From Methylobacter sp. (GTDB lineage Bacteria; Pseudomonadota; Gammaproteobacteria; Methylococcales; Methylomonadaceae), in the NCBI RefSeq assembly GCF_004322395.1, contig NZ_SCTW01000100.1, forward strand, positions 1 through 64,000: a stretch of DNA of 64,000 nucleotides, in the 5' to 3' direction. How positions within the stretch are numbered: position 1 is the first letter of the stretch; every line of letters starts with the position of its first letter. Below, one piece after another: positions 1 through 8,864 of the stretch. The notes below the pieces were generated by a model. The model was not told the DNA's origin. It made no database searches and saw nothing but the letters and a program-made list of their open reading frames with translations. The translations under genes and the position numbers were made by a program.

Positions 1-9
1 GGACAGGTT

Positions 10-648
10 TCATAAAGGCTCATATTTTTCATCAAAAAACTTAAATTCATTCAGCGGAAAATCAGGGAACTTTGTTTTGCTATTTTTTGTAGAAATAAGA
101 TTATCACTGCGGAATTTATCTTCAATGGCATTTCCCGTAAGGAAATTTATCGAGCGTTTTTCTTCTATACCGCAACCATCTTCGTCTTCTTTGTCATAAA
201 AACAAAAATGTTCATCTCGACCAGAAAAGCGCCAAGACTGATCGATCAGCGCAAACCGGTACGTAATTACACCAAGCGGTACAAAGTTATGCAAATTAAC
301 AGAAAAACTGCTGTCGGATTTTATTTCTACGCCATCCAAAACCTGTAAATTACCGCCAGAAAACCCACCAGAAGGGATTGAGCGGATAACTTCTTTAAAG
401 TTGTTGTTCTTCAATTTTTCTAAGATAAAGACACTAGCCAAATATGGGCTCATTTCGTCAGAAATATTTGCTGGTATACGCCACTGGACGGCACCAAATA
501 CATTTCCACTGCGAGAGAATTCAAAGCTTGAACTAACTATTGGCTGACCGTTGGTAAGATGTTCAAGATATGCTTCTACAGTGGTGAACGTTTCCGCAGT
601 TGCCCAGTTAGAGAACAGCAGTATAAACAGCGCGAAAAAATGTTTCAC
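10..648 (-). CDS. Hypothetical exported protein, cassette-borne
   Basis: This 212-residue protein is not recognised. Residues 1-19 form a clear signal peptide (MKHFFALFILL, ending in an ATA cleavage-type motif), so it is probably exported. The mature part is polar, without obvious repeats, and has a small cysteine cluster near residues 150-160 (HFCFYDKEDEDGCG) that could form a disulfide. It begins about 40 nt after the GTTGGAC core of an attC-like site at 685-773, on the same strand, as the next gene in an integron cassette array would. Its own attC would lie left of the window. No function is proposed. Confidence 0.7.
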   Translation of the reverse strand: MKHFFALFILLFSNWATAETFTTVEAYLEHLTNGQPIVSSSFEFSRSGNVFGAVQWRIPANISDEMSPYLASVFILEKLKNNNFKEVIRSIPSGGFSGGNLQVLDGVEIKSDSSFSVNLHNFVPLGVITYRFALIDQSWRFSGRDEHFCFYDKEDEDGCGIEEKRSINFLTGNAIEDKFRSDNLISTKNSKTKFPDFPLNEFKFFDEKYEPL

Positions 649-672
649 TGTAGAGATCTCCCAAAAATCGAA

Positions 673-1071
673 CTAGGGGTAGTTGTCCAACGTAGAGCTA
701 ACCGGGCGCGGCACGGAAAGCTGAAAAATAAAACCGCATTGTAACCGCGCTCCGGTTGAGCGCCATGTTAGGTTTTTTTGCCATGGGGAGCCACGCGGTT
801 CAACTAAATACCAATATACAAGCTCAGCTTGTGTGGCTGGCCAGAAGAATATGGTAGCAAGACCTTGTGCGGTGGAAATTCGCGGAGCGAGCATTGGGCT
901 GCCGAAATCTCCTGAAGAAATGTAATGTCCACCGACCTTTCTATTTTCACCAGCATCGGAATAATAGCCAGCACGGTGAATGAGCCAATTTTCACTACGG
1001 GCAACGCCATATGCTGCTGCATAGAGTAGGCAGAAGGTGACGATAATTGAGATTTTGGTTGCAGCTTTCAT
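673..1071 (-). CDS. Hypothetical membrane-anchored protein whose ORF reads through an attC site
   Basis: The 132-residue product is not recognised. Residues 7-24 form one hydrophobic segment that could be a signal anchor or an uncleaved signal peptide. The start lies 17 nt after a GTTAGGT core box (1088-1094) that would be the upstream recombination point of a cassette. The last 30 or so codons are encoded by the attC-like site at 685-773: the residues from NLTWRSTGARLQ onwards are translated attC sequence. Either the protein acquired this tail when the cassette formed, or the original stop codon was lost. A shorter ORF overlaps it in another frame (804-1022) but has no better support. Coding status is moderately likely. 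Confidence 0.55.
   Translation of the reverse strand: MKAATKISIIVTFCLLYAAAYGVARSENWLIHRAGYYSDAGENRKVGGHYISSGDFGSPMLAPRISTAQGLATIFFWPATQAELVYWYLVEPRGSPWQKNLTWRSTGARLQCGFIFQLSVPRPVSSTLDNYP
685..773 (-). repeat. attC-like integron recombination site (89 bp)
   Basis: Read on the minus strand the site starts with ACCTAAC (773 to 767), fitting the RYYYAAC core, and ends with GTTGGAC (691 to 685), fitting GTTRRRY. Inside these, CTCAACCGGAGCGCGG on one side pairs with CCGCGCCCGGTTAG on the other, leaving single unpaired bases like the extrahelical bases that IntI recognises in folded attC strands. It lies between two small minus-strand genes, as attC sites do in cassette arrays. Assignment is by inspection; no integrase gene is visible. 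Confidence 0.75.
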
Positions 1072-1087
1072 TGCGCCTGCTATCGAA

Positions 1088-1147
1088 ACCTAACGTAATA
1101 TATACGACATCAATTGTCGTATAAAAAAACGCGTTGTCGTATATCCT
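1088..1147 (-). repeat. attI-like repeat region at the head of the cassette array
   Basis: On the minus strand two direct copies of ATACGACAA, about 23 bp apart, are followed by an inverted copy (TGTCGTATA) and then GTTAGGT at 1094-1088. Two direct repeats, then an inverted element, then a GTTRRRY core box is the arrangement of known attI sites. The inverted pair TATACGACA/TGTCGTATA with a 5-bp spacer (about 1100-1122) could instead be a repressor operator for the cassette promoter. The nearest flanking gene is the end of the fused ATPase gene, not an integrase. Confidence 0.4.
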
Positions 1148-1301
1148 CCATACCATAGACCTACTTAATTGTTTTAATTAAACTTAATAGAACTCAACAG
1201 GACATAACGAATAAACAAATACGACTAATGAGCCGGGGTAGGATTATAACCCATATCGTAACGTTTCAAATGCGGCGACAGCCCAAATACAATCTAAATC
1301 A

Positions 1302-4300
1302 CTATATCCGCCGCCCAACCCGAATCCCAACCCACACCCATTCAAATAATTTACGCAATTCCTCAAAAACCAGCACAGTCGCAGCAACTCCAACCGCTAT
1401 CAGCCAATCCAGCTGCGTTAATGCGATGGTATGAAATATCCGTTGCGCGAGCGGCAAATATATGACCAGTATTTGCAGCATAATCACCCCGAAAATAGCC
1501 AGCCAAAGCAATCGGTTAGCGCAAAAATGCTGGTTGAAAGTCGTGCCTTTTTCCGATCTGGCATTAAACACATTAAACACCTGAAACAGCACAAAAGTCG
1601 TAAATGCCAGCGTCACGGCATGCGCCTCGCCTGCTCCCGACAGGCTTACGGCATCCCCGGCGATATCGCTTTCGCCGGTTTGCAAACCGTAATACAGCAC
1701 TCCCAAAGTACCGATAGCCATGGTCAAGCCGTAGCTGAAAAGATTGCCGAAACGGCGTAACGACAGTATCTGCGCGTCCGAGTTTCGCGGCGCTTCATTC
1801 ATGCTGCCGTTGCGGACGGGGTCAACGCCTAGCGACATGGCCGGCGGGCCGTCCATGATGATGTTGATCCACAGCAATTGCACGGCGGTAAACGGCACCG
1901 GCATGCCCAGCAGCGGGGCTCCGGCTACGGTCAGGATCGCACCGATATTAGTGGACAGCTGGAAGCGCACGAATTTGACCATGTTGTCGTAAATGCCTCT
2001 TCCTTCTTCGACCGCCTTGACGATGGTCGCAAAATTATCATCGGTCAAGATCATCGTTGCAGCTTCCTTTGCGACATCGGTGCCGGTGATGCCCATGGCG
2101 ATGCCTATGTCGGCAGTTTTCAAGGCAGGCGCATCGTTGACGCCGTCGCCAGTCATCGCGACTACATGACCGTCGAATCTCAAGGCTTTGACGATTCGTA
2201 CTTTCTGTTCGGGCGCAGTGCGGGCAAAGACGGTAATAGCGTTGATACGCGCGGCCAGAGCGTCATCGTCCAGTCCGGCCAATTCTTCGCCGTCGATCAC
2301 TTCGCCGGACAAACCCAGCTCCTGGGCAATCGCAAAAGCGGTCACTTTCTGGTCGCCGGTAATCATTTTGACCGCGATACCGGCCTGTTGGCAGAGCTTG
2401 ATGGCCTCACGGGCTTCGGCTCTTGGCGGGTCCATCAAACCGACCAGCCCGACGAAGGTAAGCTCCTTAATATACTGGAACAGATCGCTATCTGCTTGAT
2501 AGTCGGCTGCGGGCAGCGTGCGAACCGCCAGACCCAATACTCGCAGGCCAGTACTCGCCATGGTTTGGTTTTCGGCCAACAGTTCAACTTGCCGAATCGG
2601 GAGCGAGTCGCCATTGTTATCAACGACAGAATGACACAGTTTGAGCAAGACTTCAGGCGCGCCCTTAATAAACACCTTGATCCGGTCGCCCTGTCGATGG
2701 AAAGTCGCCATGAATTTATGCTCGGCATTAAAAGGGATTTCGGCGATGCGCGGCAGTTGCGAGAGTGCCTGTTCTTTGTCAATACCGCCTTTGGCGGCAA
2801 GCACCAGTAACGCTCTTTCCATCGGATCGCCAACCGCCTGCTTATCTTGAAAATGGCTGTTGTTACACAAGGCTAAAGGCAGCAATAAATCCGCTAAATC
2901 ATCGGCTATATCGCCGCCGCTAACGGGCAAAATTTTACCGGCAAGCTCATAGCCCTCACCGCTGACTTTGTAGCTTCGGCCTTTATAAAAAATTGATCGC
3001 GCCGTCATCTGGTTGACGGTCAAAGTGCCGGTTTTGTCGGTGCAGATAACCGTCGTGCAGCCCAAAGTTTCGACGGCGGCCAAGCGTTTGACGATAGCGC
3101 GTTGGCGGGCCATGCGATGCATTCCCAATGCAAGGGTTACGGTGACTACTGCGGGTAATCCTTCGGGAATGGCCGCCACGGCCAAGGCAATCGCAGTAAA
3201 TACAGTCTGGATCAACGGTTCTCCGCGCCACAAGGCAGTGATAAACAATATCGCGATGATGCCAAGCGCGATCAAGGCCAGCCGTTTACCCAGACTGTCG
3301 AGCTGTATTTGCAACGGGGTATCTTGGTCTTCTGCCTCTGCCAATAGTCCCGCCAATTTGCCGATTTCGGTATCCATGCCGATAGCGGTGACTACCATTT
3401 CCGCACGGCCGCGGGTGACCGCATTGTTCATATACAGCATGTTGCTGCGCTCGGCGAGCGGTATCGTTTCCAGCTCGAATGCCTGATGCTGCTTGGAAAC
3501 CGGCATCGACTCGCCAGTCAGCGCGGATTCATCGACTTCCAAGGTGTGACAGGAAATAATACGGCCGTCTGCGGGGATTTTATCGCCGGGTTCCAGAATG
3601 ACTATGTCCCCCGGCACCAGTTGATCGACGGGCAGCTGAACGGTATCGCCGTCTCGGCGCACAGCGGCCTGCAACCCGAGCATACTCTTAAGCGCGGCCA
3701 ATGATTTTTCGGCCTGAAATTCCTGATAAAACCCGAGTAGCGCGTTAATAGTCACAACTACCAAAATGACTGCACCATCTGTTAAATCGCCGATCGTAGC
3801 AGACACGACAGCTGCAAAAATCAGCACCAAAATAAGAAAACTTTTAAATTGGGATAACAGTAAATACCAGGCTGAACGCGGCGGTTTTTCGGTCAGTTGG
3901 TTGAGTCCGTAGCGATCTTGTCGATCTGAGGCGACTGCTTGGCTCAAGCCGGTAGAGGCATCAGTAGCCTGTGCCGAAAGCGTTTCCTCGACCGACAGGG
4001 TATGCCAACCGGGCTGAGGTAGATCAGGAGGAACTGCCGAATCTGAAGTCTCTTCTTCATGCTTTTGCAACTTCAGCCATGATTGCCATACAGACAGCAA
4101 AACGGCCAGAATCACCGGGCCTAAAAACAGGCCGATAGCGCCGAATGCCGTGAGTCCGCCAAGAACGCCGAACAACACCACCAGAAAAGGTATCCGCCCC
4201 GCACCGCTGATAACTAGCGGCCGGATTATATTATCCACTGTGCTGATCGCAAAAAAACCCCAAAGCAACAGTCCTATGCCCTGAAAAGGCTGTTCCGTAA

Positions 4301-5111
4301 CTATCAGCATGATACCTAGAGGCATCCATACCAGCGTCGCGCCCATCGGAATCATCGCCAACAGCGCGGTGACCGCCCCAAACAGCACCGGAGCTTTGAC
4401 GCCGGCAATAAAGTAACCCAATCCGGCTAACATTCCCTGGCCCAGCGCTGCAAGCACTAAGCCGTAAACCACGGCTCGGGTAGTGTGCCCTGCAGCTTGC
4501 AGATAAACATGCTGATATTTCCCTAAAAACCGCACCAGGCCTTGATGCAGCTGTTGAATGGCTTCTTCCCCGTCACGAAAACAAAAAAACACCGTCACCA
4601 GAATAACGCCCAGTTTCATAATGTAATTACCGACACCGCCGAGAAACGTTGCAAATTGGCCTGACCATTGCTGTGCCCAGTTAGCAAATTGCCCCATCAC
4701 TGCGGCTCGGTCATCGGCCAGCCGATCTAACCAGACCTGCATAGTGTTGCCCAACCACGGAATGCGCTTGATGAAATCCGGCAGGCGATAAGTATCCGGA
4801 CTAAAACCGCTGATCAGGGCTTGATAAGCGATTTTTAGCTCTTCTTGCAACATGGCAAGCAGCCAGTAGACTATCAATAAGATGACTGCTGCAATAATCG
4901 CCGTCATCAATGCTGCACTGAGCGTGGCATTGTCTTTGAGCCGTTGCCTTAAGTACCGATAAGGCGGCCATACTGCATAAGCGATGATCAGTGCCCAGGT
5001 CAGGGTGAGCAATAACTCACGCAGCACCATAAAGCCCAACAATAAAAGACCAGTCAATAAAATGCCTGGAATGAGCTGCCGTATTAATGTGTTACTCATA
5101 AAATCATTCAT
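1302..5111 (-). CDS. AI-2E-type permease fused to P2A-type cation-transporting ATPase
   Basis: One uninterrupted 1269-codon frame encodes two membrane proteins. Residues 1 to about 350 match the AI-2E/PerM (UPF0118) family: several membrane helices, a central soluble stretch and the C-terminal LFLGPVILAVL pattern. After a short polar linker (KHEEETSDSAVPPD), residues from about 374 form a full P-type ATPase of the Ca2+/Mg2+ (P2A) type: an N-terminal cation-ATPase segment, the TGES actuator motif at about 532, PEGLPAVVT in the membrane, the phosphorylated Asp692 in DKTGT, a TGDGVNDAP hinge near 985 and a C-terminal bundle of hydrophobic helices. Each half has normal family length, and no frameshift or internal stop is seen. 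P2A ATPases export divalent cations using ATP; the permease half's substrate is unknown. It could also start at the internal ATG of codon 5. The fusion is unusual. Confidence 0.9.
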   Translation of the reverse strand: MNDFMSNTLIRQLIPGILLTGLLLLGFMVLRELLLTLTWALIIAYAVWPPYRYLRQRLKDNATLSAALMTAIIAAVILLIVYWLLAMLQEELKIAYQALISGFSPDTYRLPDFIKRIPWLGNTMQVWLDRLADDRAAVMGQFANWAQQWSGQFATFLGGVGNYIMKLGVILVTVFFCFRDGEEAIQQLHQGLVRFLGKYQHVYLQAAGHTTRAVVYGLVLAALGQGMLAGLGYFIAGVKAPVLFGAVTALLAMIPMGATLVWMPLGIMLIVTEQPFQGIGLLLWGFFAISTVDNIIRPLVISGAGRIPFLVVLFGVLGGLTAFGAIGLFLGPVILAVLLSVWQSWLKLQKHEEETSDSAVPPDLPQPGWHTLSVEETLSAQATDASTGLSQAVASDRQDRYGLNQLTEKPPRSAWYLLLSQFKSFLILVLIFAAVVSATIGDLTDGAVILVVVTINALLGFYQEFQAEKSLAALKSMLGLQAAVRRDGDTVQLPVDQLVPGDIVILEPGDKIPADGRIISCHTLEVDESALTGESMPVSKQHQAFELETIPLAERSNMLYMNNAVTRGRAEMVVTAIGMDTEIGKLAGLLAEAEDQDTPLQIQLDSLGKRLALIALGIIAILFITALWRGEPLIQTVFTAIALAVAAIPEGLPAVVTVTLALGMHRMARQRAIVKRLAAVETLGCTTVICTDKTGTLTVNQMTARSIFYKGRSYKVSGEGYELAGKILPVSGGDIADDLADLLLPLALCNNSHFQDKQAVGDPMERALLVLAAKGGIDKEQALSQLPRIAEIPFNAEHKFMATFHRQGDRIKVFIKGAPEVLLKLCHSVVDNNGDSLPIRQVELLAENQTMASTGLRVLGLAVRTLPAADYQADSDLFQYIKELTFVGLVGLMDPPRAEAREAIKLCQQAGIAVKMITGDQKVTAFAIAQELGLSGEVIDGEELAGLDDDALAARINAITVFARTAPEQKVRIVKALRFDGHVVAMTGDGVNDAPALKTADIGIAMGITGTDVAKEAATMILTDDNFATIVKAVEEGRGIYDNMVKFVRFQLSTNIGAILTVAGAPLLGMPVPFTAVQLLWINIIMDGPPAMSLGVDPVRNGSMNEAPRNSDAQILSLRRFGNLFSYGLTMAIGTLGVLYYGLQTGESDIAGDAVSLSGAGEAHAVTLAFTTFVLFQVFNVFNARSEKGTTFNQHFCANRLLWLAIFGVIMLQILVIYLPLAQRIFHTIALTQLDWLIAVGVAATVLVFEELRKLFEWVWVGIRVGRRI

Positions 5112-5366
5112 ATCTATGACTCAAAAAAGTAAAAATAATCTGTCAACCCGATGTTAAAACTACATTGTAAGCCATAGTCATCTAATTATCAGTAATATAC
5201 GAGATGAGATTTATCCTATGGGTGCTCTGCTATATAATGATTTTCGCACGCCTTAATGAGGGACAATAACTCTTGCTGAAATATGCATCACCCTCTCATA
5301 CAAGTCCTAATCAGGAATAAAATTGCACACTCGACTTAAGATTTCTGCCGACTACCGGATAGCGCA

Positions 5367-6554
5367 ATGAATCTCGACATCCGTACGATGATGGTGATGA
5401 TCTCCGCGCTGTGCCTGATGTTTTCAGGCTTGCTGATATTAGCGGGATTACATGCCGGTAAGATCCGAGGAGTTCAACATTGGGCACTGGGCAGTTTATA
5501 CATCGGGCTGGGGCTAGGCTTTTCTTATATTATCCAACAAAAATCATCCGGCAGCGCTTGGGTTCTGGTATTTGGCGCTACGCTGATGGCGGCGGGTATA
5601 GGTTTGCAATTCAACGGCATCCAGGCATTCAAAAAGGGTTGCAGCAATGGATACATTCCATGGTTATTGGCCGGGCTGGTGTTTATTCAGAGCATATGGT
5701 TAGTTATCCTCCATCCGGATATCCATGCCCGAGTCATCGCCAACTCGGTTGTGTTCGCCTTGAGCAACGCAGCCTGCGCCTATGCCTTATTCATCCGCAT
5801 AGAACAACCTTTACGCACCGCGTATTGGTTTACCGGGACATCATTCGCTGTAGTTGCAATAATGTTTCTAGCCAGGGCAATAATTGTTTTTCTATCCCCA
5901 GCCGACACCTATACCCTTTATTCGCAAGTTACTATCAATCCTGTATCGTTTTTTATTGGCAGCATCGCACAAATGTGCCTGGCTTTCGGATTCGTGCTGA
6001 TGCTGAATTACCGGCTTGCCGCGGATCTGCAAAAATTGGCGGCGAGCGATGCGCTGACTGGAGCTCTGAATCGGCGCAGTTTGGAACAGGAAGCCACCCG
6101 GCTGTCAGCTCGCTGTACTCGTACCGGAGATACGCTGGCATTAATGATGATTGATGTCGATCATTTCAAATCCATCAACGATCGCTACGGTCATCCTGCG
6201 GGAGATTCTGTGTTAAAGCATCTTACTGCAATAGCGCAAAAGACCATCCGTAGCGACGATTATTTCGCTAGATATGGGGGCGAGGAATTTTGCATTCTAT
6301 TGCCATCCACCCTGGAAAAAGATGCCTGGTTACTGGCGGATCGCTTGCGTCAAAACTATGCTGAAATGGCGATGAAGTTCAATGACGAAGTCCTGCACAG
6401 CACCGTCAGTATCGGCGTTTCCGATTCACTACATGCCGGAGTTGAATTTGCCTCATTGGTAGCCGCCGCCGATCAGGCAATGTATAGAGCCAAACAAGAA
6501 GGCCGCAACCGGGTAGTGCTGCATTCATTATGCTTTAATAAGGCTACTATATAG
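5367..6554 (+). CDS. Membrane-bound diguanylate cyclase (GGDEF)
   Basis: The 395-residue protein has about six or seven hydrophobic helices in residues 5-220, followed by a GGDEF domain. The active-site loop is GGEEF at about residue 304, and the metal-binding MIDVDHFKSINDRYGH block precedes it, so it should condense two GTP into cyclic di-GMP. No RxxD inhibitory site is obvious just before GGEEF. The N-terminal membrane part resembles generic 7TM-type sensors and its ligand is unknown. The gene stands alone, divergent from the fused ATPase gene and convergent with tatD. A PilZ-domain gene lies 1 kb downstream, but that PilZ belongs to a conserved housekeeping cluster, so a direct link is not implied. 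Confidence 0.9.
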   Translation: MNLDIRTMMVMISALCLMFSGLLILAGLHAGKIRGVQHWALGSLYIGLGLGFSYIIQQKSSGSAWVLVFGATLMAAGIGLQFNGIQAFKKGCSNGYIPWLLAGLVFIQSIWLVILHPDIHARVIANSVVFALSNAACAYALFIRIEQPLRTAYWFTGTSFAVVAIMFLARAIIVFLSPADTYTLYSQVTINPVSFFIGSIAQMCLAFGFVLMLNYRLAADLQKLAASDALTGALNRRSLEQEATRLSARCTRTGDTLALMMIDVDHFKSINDRYGHPAGDSVLKHLTAIAQKTIRSDDYFARYGGEEFCILLPSTLEKDAWLLADRLRQNYAEMAMKFNDEVLHSTVSIGVSDSLHAGVEFASLVAAADQAMYRAKQEGRNRVVLHSLCFNKATI

Positions 6555-6631
6555 CTCAAGCTTTATTCGCAACAGCGATTCGGAATAGCCAAACTCTTTT
6601 TGTAGTGTTAGCGATCCCTGATTGGAATGAT

Positions 6632-7411
6632 TTAATGCTGTACCGTTTTGAATAATCTGTAGAAGTTTTCTGTAGATGACACTGCAATTTCATTTATCGT
6701 TGTTCCGCGCAACTTAGCCAGTTGTTCTGCAACATAACGCACGTAGATGGGATAGTTGGGTCTTCCGCGAAATGGTACCGGCGCAAGATAGGGCGAGTCG
6801 GTTTCTATTAAGAAACGGTCGGCAGGTACTTTTTTGGCGACTTCCTGGATTTCCTTGGCGCTGTTAAAAGTGACAATGCCGGAAAACGAAATATAAAAAT
6901 TCAAATCCAACGCCTTTTTGGCAAATTCCCAGTCTTCGGTAAAACAGTGAATAATCCCCCCTACTTCATTGGCGCCCTCTTCTTGCAGGATGCGTAAAGT
7001 ATCGTGTTTGGCTTCGCGGGTATGGATAATCAATGGTTTATCCAATATTTTTGCGGCGTTAATATGATTTCTGAAACGCTGATGTTGCCAACCTAAATCG
7101 CCTTCGCTGCGAAAATAGTCCAGACCGGTCTCGCCTATGCCTATAACTTTATCAGGACGGCCTAAAGCGATAAGCTCTTCGACACTGGGGTCATGACCCT
7201 CGTGGCTGTTAGGATGCACTCCGACAGTCACGGATATTTGCGGATAGGAAGATACCAAGTCCAGCATTGCCGGATAGGATTCCAAATCTATCGATATACA
7301 TAACAGGTGTTCGATTTGACTGTTTGCCGCTTCGTTCATGAAACAGGCAAAATCATTTTGATAAGGCGCAAGATCGATACGATCCAGGTGGCAATGGGAA
7401 TCTATTAACAT
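6632..7411 (-). CDS. tatD: TatD family metal-dependent hydrolase/deoxyribonuclease
   Basis: This is a TIM-barrel hydrolase of the TatD family (about 259 residues), which acts as a 3'-5' exonuclease on DNA. The metal ligands are visible in order: DSHCHLD at the N-terminus, GETGLDY, IIHTRE, IIHCFTED and ETDSPYLAP. The start is set at the ATG giving MLIDSHCHL, the usual N-terminus of the family; a TTG-initiated extension of eight residues upstream is less likely. It ends the cluster mltG-tmk-holB-pilZ-tatD, the order known from Pseudomonas and other gammaproteobacteria. A palindromic repeat separates it from pilZ. Confidence 0.9.
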   Translation of the reverse strand: MLIDSHCHLDRIDLAPYQNDFACFMNEAANSQIEHLLCISIDLESYPAMLDLVSSYPQISVTVGVHPNSHEGHDPSVEELIALGRPDKVIGIGETGLDYFRSEGDLGWQHQRFRNHINAAKILDKPLIIHTREAKHDTLRILQEEGANEVGGIIHCFTEDWEFAKKALDLNFYISFSGIVTFNSAKEIQEVAKKVPADRFLIETDSPYLAPVPFRGRPNYPIYVRYVAEQLAKLRGTTINEIAVSSTENFYRLFKTVQH

Positions 7412-7430
7412 GAAAGTTTTTATAAAAGCA

Positions 7431-7512
7431 GGCAAAGGGCGAAAGGCACAAGGCTAAGGGCGGGGTGTATTGACGCTCAGGTTTTTTCTCCTTTAGCCTT
7501 GTGCCCTTTGCC
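7431..7512. repeat. Imperfect palindromic repeat between pilZ and tatD
   Basis: The left arm (7431-7459) and right arm (7490-7512) are inverted copies built from GGCAAAGGGC and AAGGCACAAGGCTAA. The whole gap between the two genes is this element. Related short phrases occur near 61815-61860. It looks like a small dispersed palindrome of the REP kind and could fold in the pilZ-tatD transcript. Confidence 0.6.
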
Positions 7513-7863
7513 TCACATAGTATGCGTCGGACGATCGCCTTCTAAAGAACCGGCCAGATAGTTTTCTATTTTATTGCGCGATACGCCGCCGTCCTGATCG
7601 CTAAACTGTACGCCGACGCCTCTGGCTCTATAGCCTTCCGAGCCGGGCGGAGTTATCCAGATTATTTTCCCGGCTATCGGCAGCCGTTCGGTTTCCTCCA
7701 TTAAATTGAGCAGCATGAATACTTCCTGCCCCATTTCATATTCACGGTTGGTCGGAATGAATAGCCCGCCGTTGATAACAAAAGGCATATAGGCTGCGTA
7801 TAATGCGGTTTTATCTTTAATTGAAAGGGACAATATGCTTTGTCCGGCTCCTGCATCTGCCAT
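7513..7863 (-). CDS. pilZ: PilZ domain protein (type IV pilus PilZ)
   Basis: This 116-residue protein is a single PilZ domain, with the central GGLFIPT and GKIIWITPPG segments typical of the PilZ ortholog needed for type IV pilus assembly. The arginine-rich RxxxR c-di-GMP binding motif at the N-terminus is absent, as in Pseudomonas PilZ, which does not bind the nucleotide well. It follows holB by 2 nt and sits in the conserved holB-pilZ-tatD order, supporting this assignment over a generic c-di-GMP receptor. It would act in the cytoplasm with the pilus assembly ATPase. Confidence 0.85.
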   Translation of the reverse strand: MADAGAGQSILSLSIKDKTALYAAYMPFVINGGLFIPTNREYEMGQEVFMLLNLMEETERLPIAGKIIWITPPGSEGYRARGVGVQFSDQDGGVSRNKIENYLAGSLEGDRPTHTM

Positions 7864-7865
7864 GG

Positions 7866-8864
7866 TTATTTACTCCGGTTAAGTTCGTACCATTGTATTA
7901 AAATTTCTTCAAACAATAACTGTCTGTTTATTTGCGTATCCAGCCGTTGCCGACTTAATAATAATAGATCATACAACTTATAAAGTCCTTTTAATTCTAG
8001 CCGTTTGGCCAGTTCTTGCAACTGTCCGCTCAAATCCGGATTATATAAATTTTCGACCTGAGTGTGATAAAAACATTTAATCAGGTCGATGTTCCATGAT
8101 GTCATCCAGAACATCAAAGGCTCTGCCGGTAGCTTGTGCCAGTCTTCGGCAACAATGATTGGGGATTTATGCTGCCTTGCTATTGCCAGCCATGACTTGA
8201 AACATTCATTGCGCAAAGTTAATGTTTGCTCATTAACATAATCCAGTGCCAGCAAAGGAGCGCCTTGTGCTAGAGAGACGTAGTAATGCAAGTCCTCCTT
8301 TTGCAACAGGGGGGCTTTCTGTAATGTCTCCTCTGCCAGCCAACTCACTATAGCGTCCTTATCCGGAGTCGCTACTGCCAGCTTCTGGCAACGGCTGATG
8401 ATAGTCGCCGGCAGTTTGCCCGGTTTTTCGGTGATTAATATAAGCAAGGTACGCTCGGTCGGCTCTTCCAAACATTTTAAAAATGCGTTGGCTGCGGCAT
8501 TATTCATCTTATCCGCAGGATTGATAATAACGATACGATGAGTCTCATACTGGGGCTTTAAGGTTAACCGGGTAATCAGGCTGCGTATTTGCCCGATAGT
8601 AATGCCTTTGCCCGTTTCTTCAGGCTGTACCTGAATAAAATCGGGGTGTGTATCGGCATTAAACAGCAAGCAGCTGCTGCAAAGACCGCACGCTGTGCCG
8701 TTTGCTTTAGGTGTTGCGCAAAGCAGGGCAACGGCGAATTGACCGGCCAACTGCTGCTTGCCGAGCCCTTTATTGCCGGTGATGAGTAAAGCTTGGGGAA
8801 CGCGTTTTTGCGCGCTATAACTGCAAAGATGCTCCCATAAATGCTGTTGCCAAGGCAGAATCAT
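7866..8864 (-). CDS. holB: DNA polymerase III subunit delta'
   Basis: The 332-residue product is the delta-prime subunit of the clamp loader, which works with tau/gamma and delta to open the sliding clamp. Visible features are a P-loop-like GNKGLGKQQLAG near residue 30, the zinc-binding cysteines in CATPKANGTACGLCSSC at about 50-66, and the downstream sensor segment NAAANAFLKCLEEP. The start codon overlaps the end of tmk by 4 nt (ATGA type), implying translational coupling. Length and order (tmk-holB-pilZ) are standard. Confidence 0.92.
   Translation of the reverse strand: MILPWQQHLWEHLCSYSAQKRVPQALLITGNKGLGKQQLAGQFAVALLCATPKANGTACGLCSSCLLFNADTHPDFIQVQPEETGKGITIGQIRSLITRLTLKPQYETHRIVIINPADKMNNAAANAFLKCLEEPTERTLLILITEKPGKLPATIISRCQKLAVATPDKDAIVSWLAEETLQKAPLLQKEDLHYYVSLAQGAPLLALDYVNEQTLTLRNECFKSWLAIARQHKSPIIVAEDWHKLPAEPLMFWMTSWNIDLIKCFYHTQVENLYNPDLSGQLQELAKRLELKGLYKLYDLLLLSRQRLDTQINRQLLFEEILIQWYELNRSK

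Noticed and set aside
804-1022. A 72-codon frame overlapping the first cassette gene
   Set aside because: No ribosome binding site or better coding signal than the longer frame.
1228-4000. Several long plus-strand frames antisense to the fused ATPase gene, one of 310 codons
   Set aside because: They mirror codon structure of the well-supported minus-strand gene and have no recognisable domain.
1302-5111. The possibility that the permease-ATPase fusion is a sequencing artefact
   Set aside because: Both domains keep one frame and the linker is clean; it remains a check item but not a reason to split the gene.
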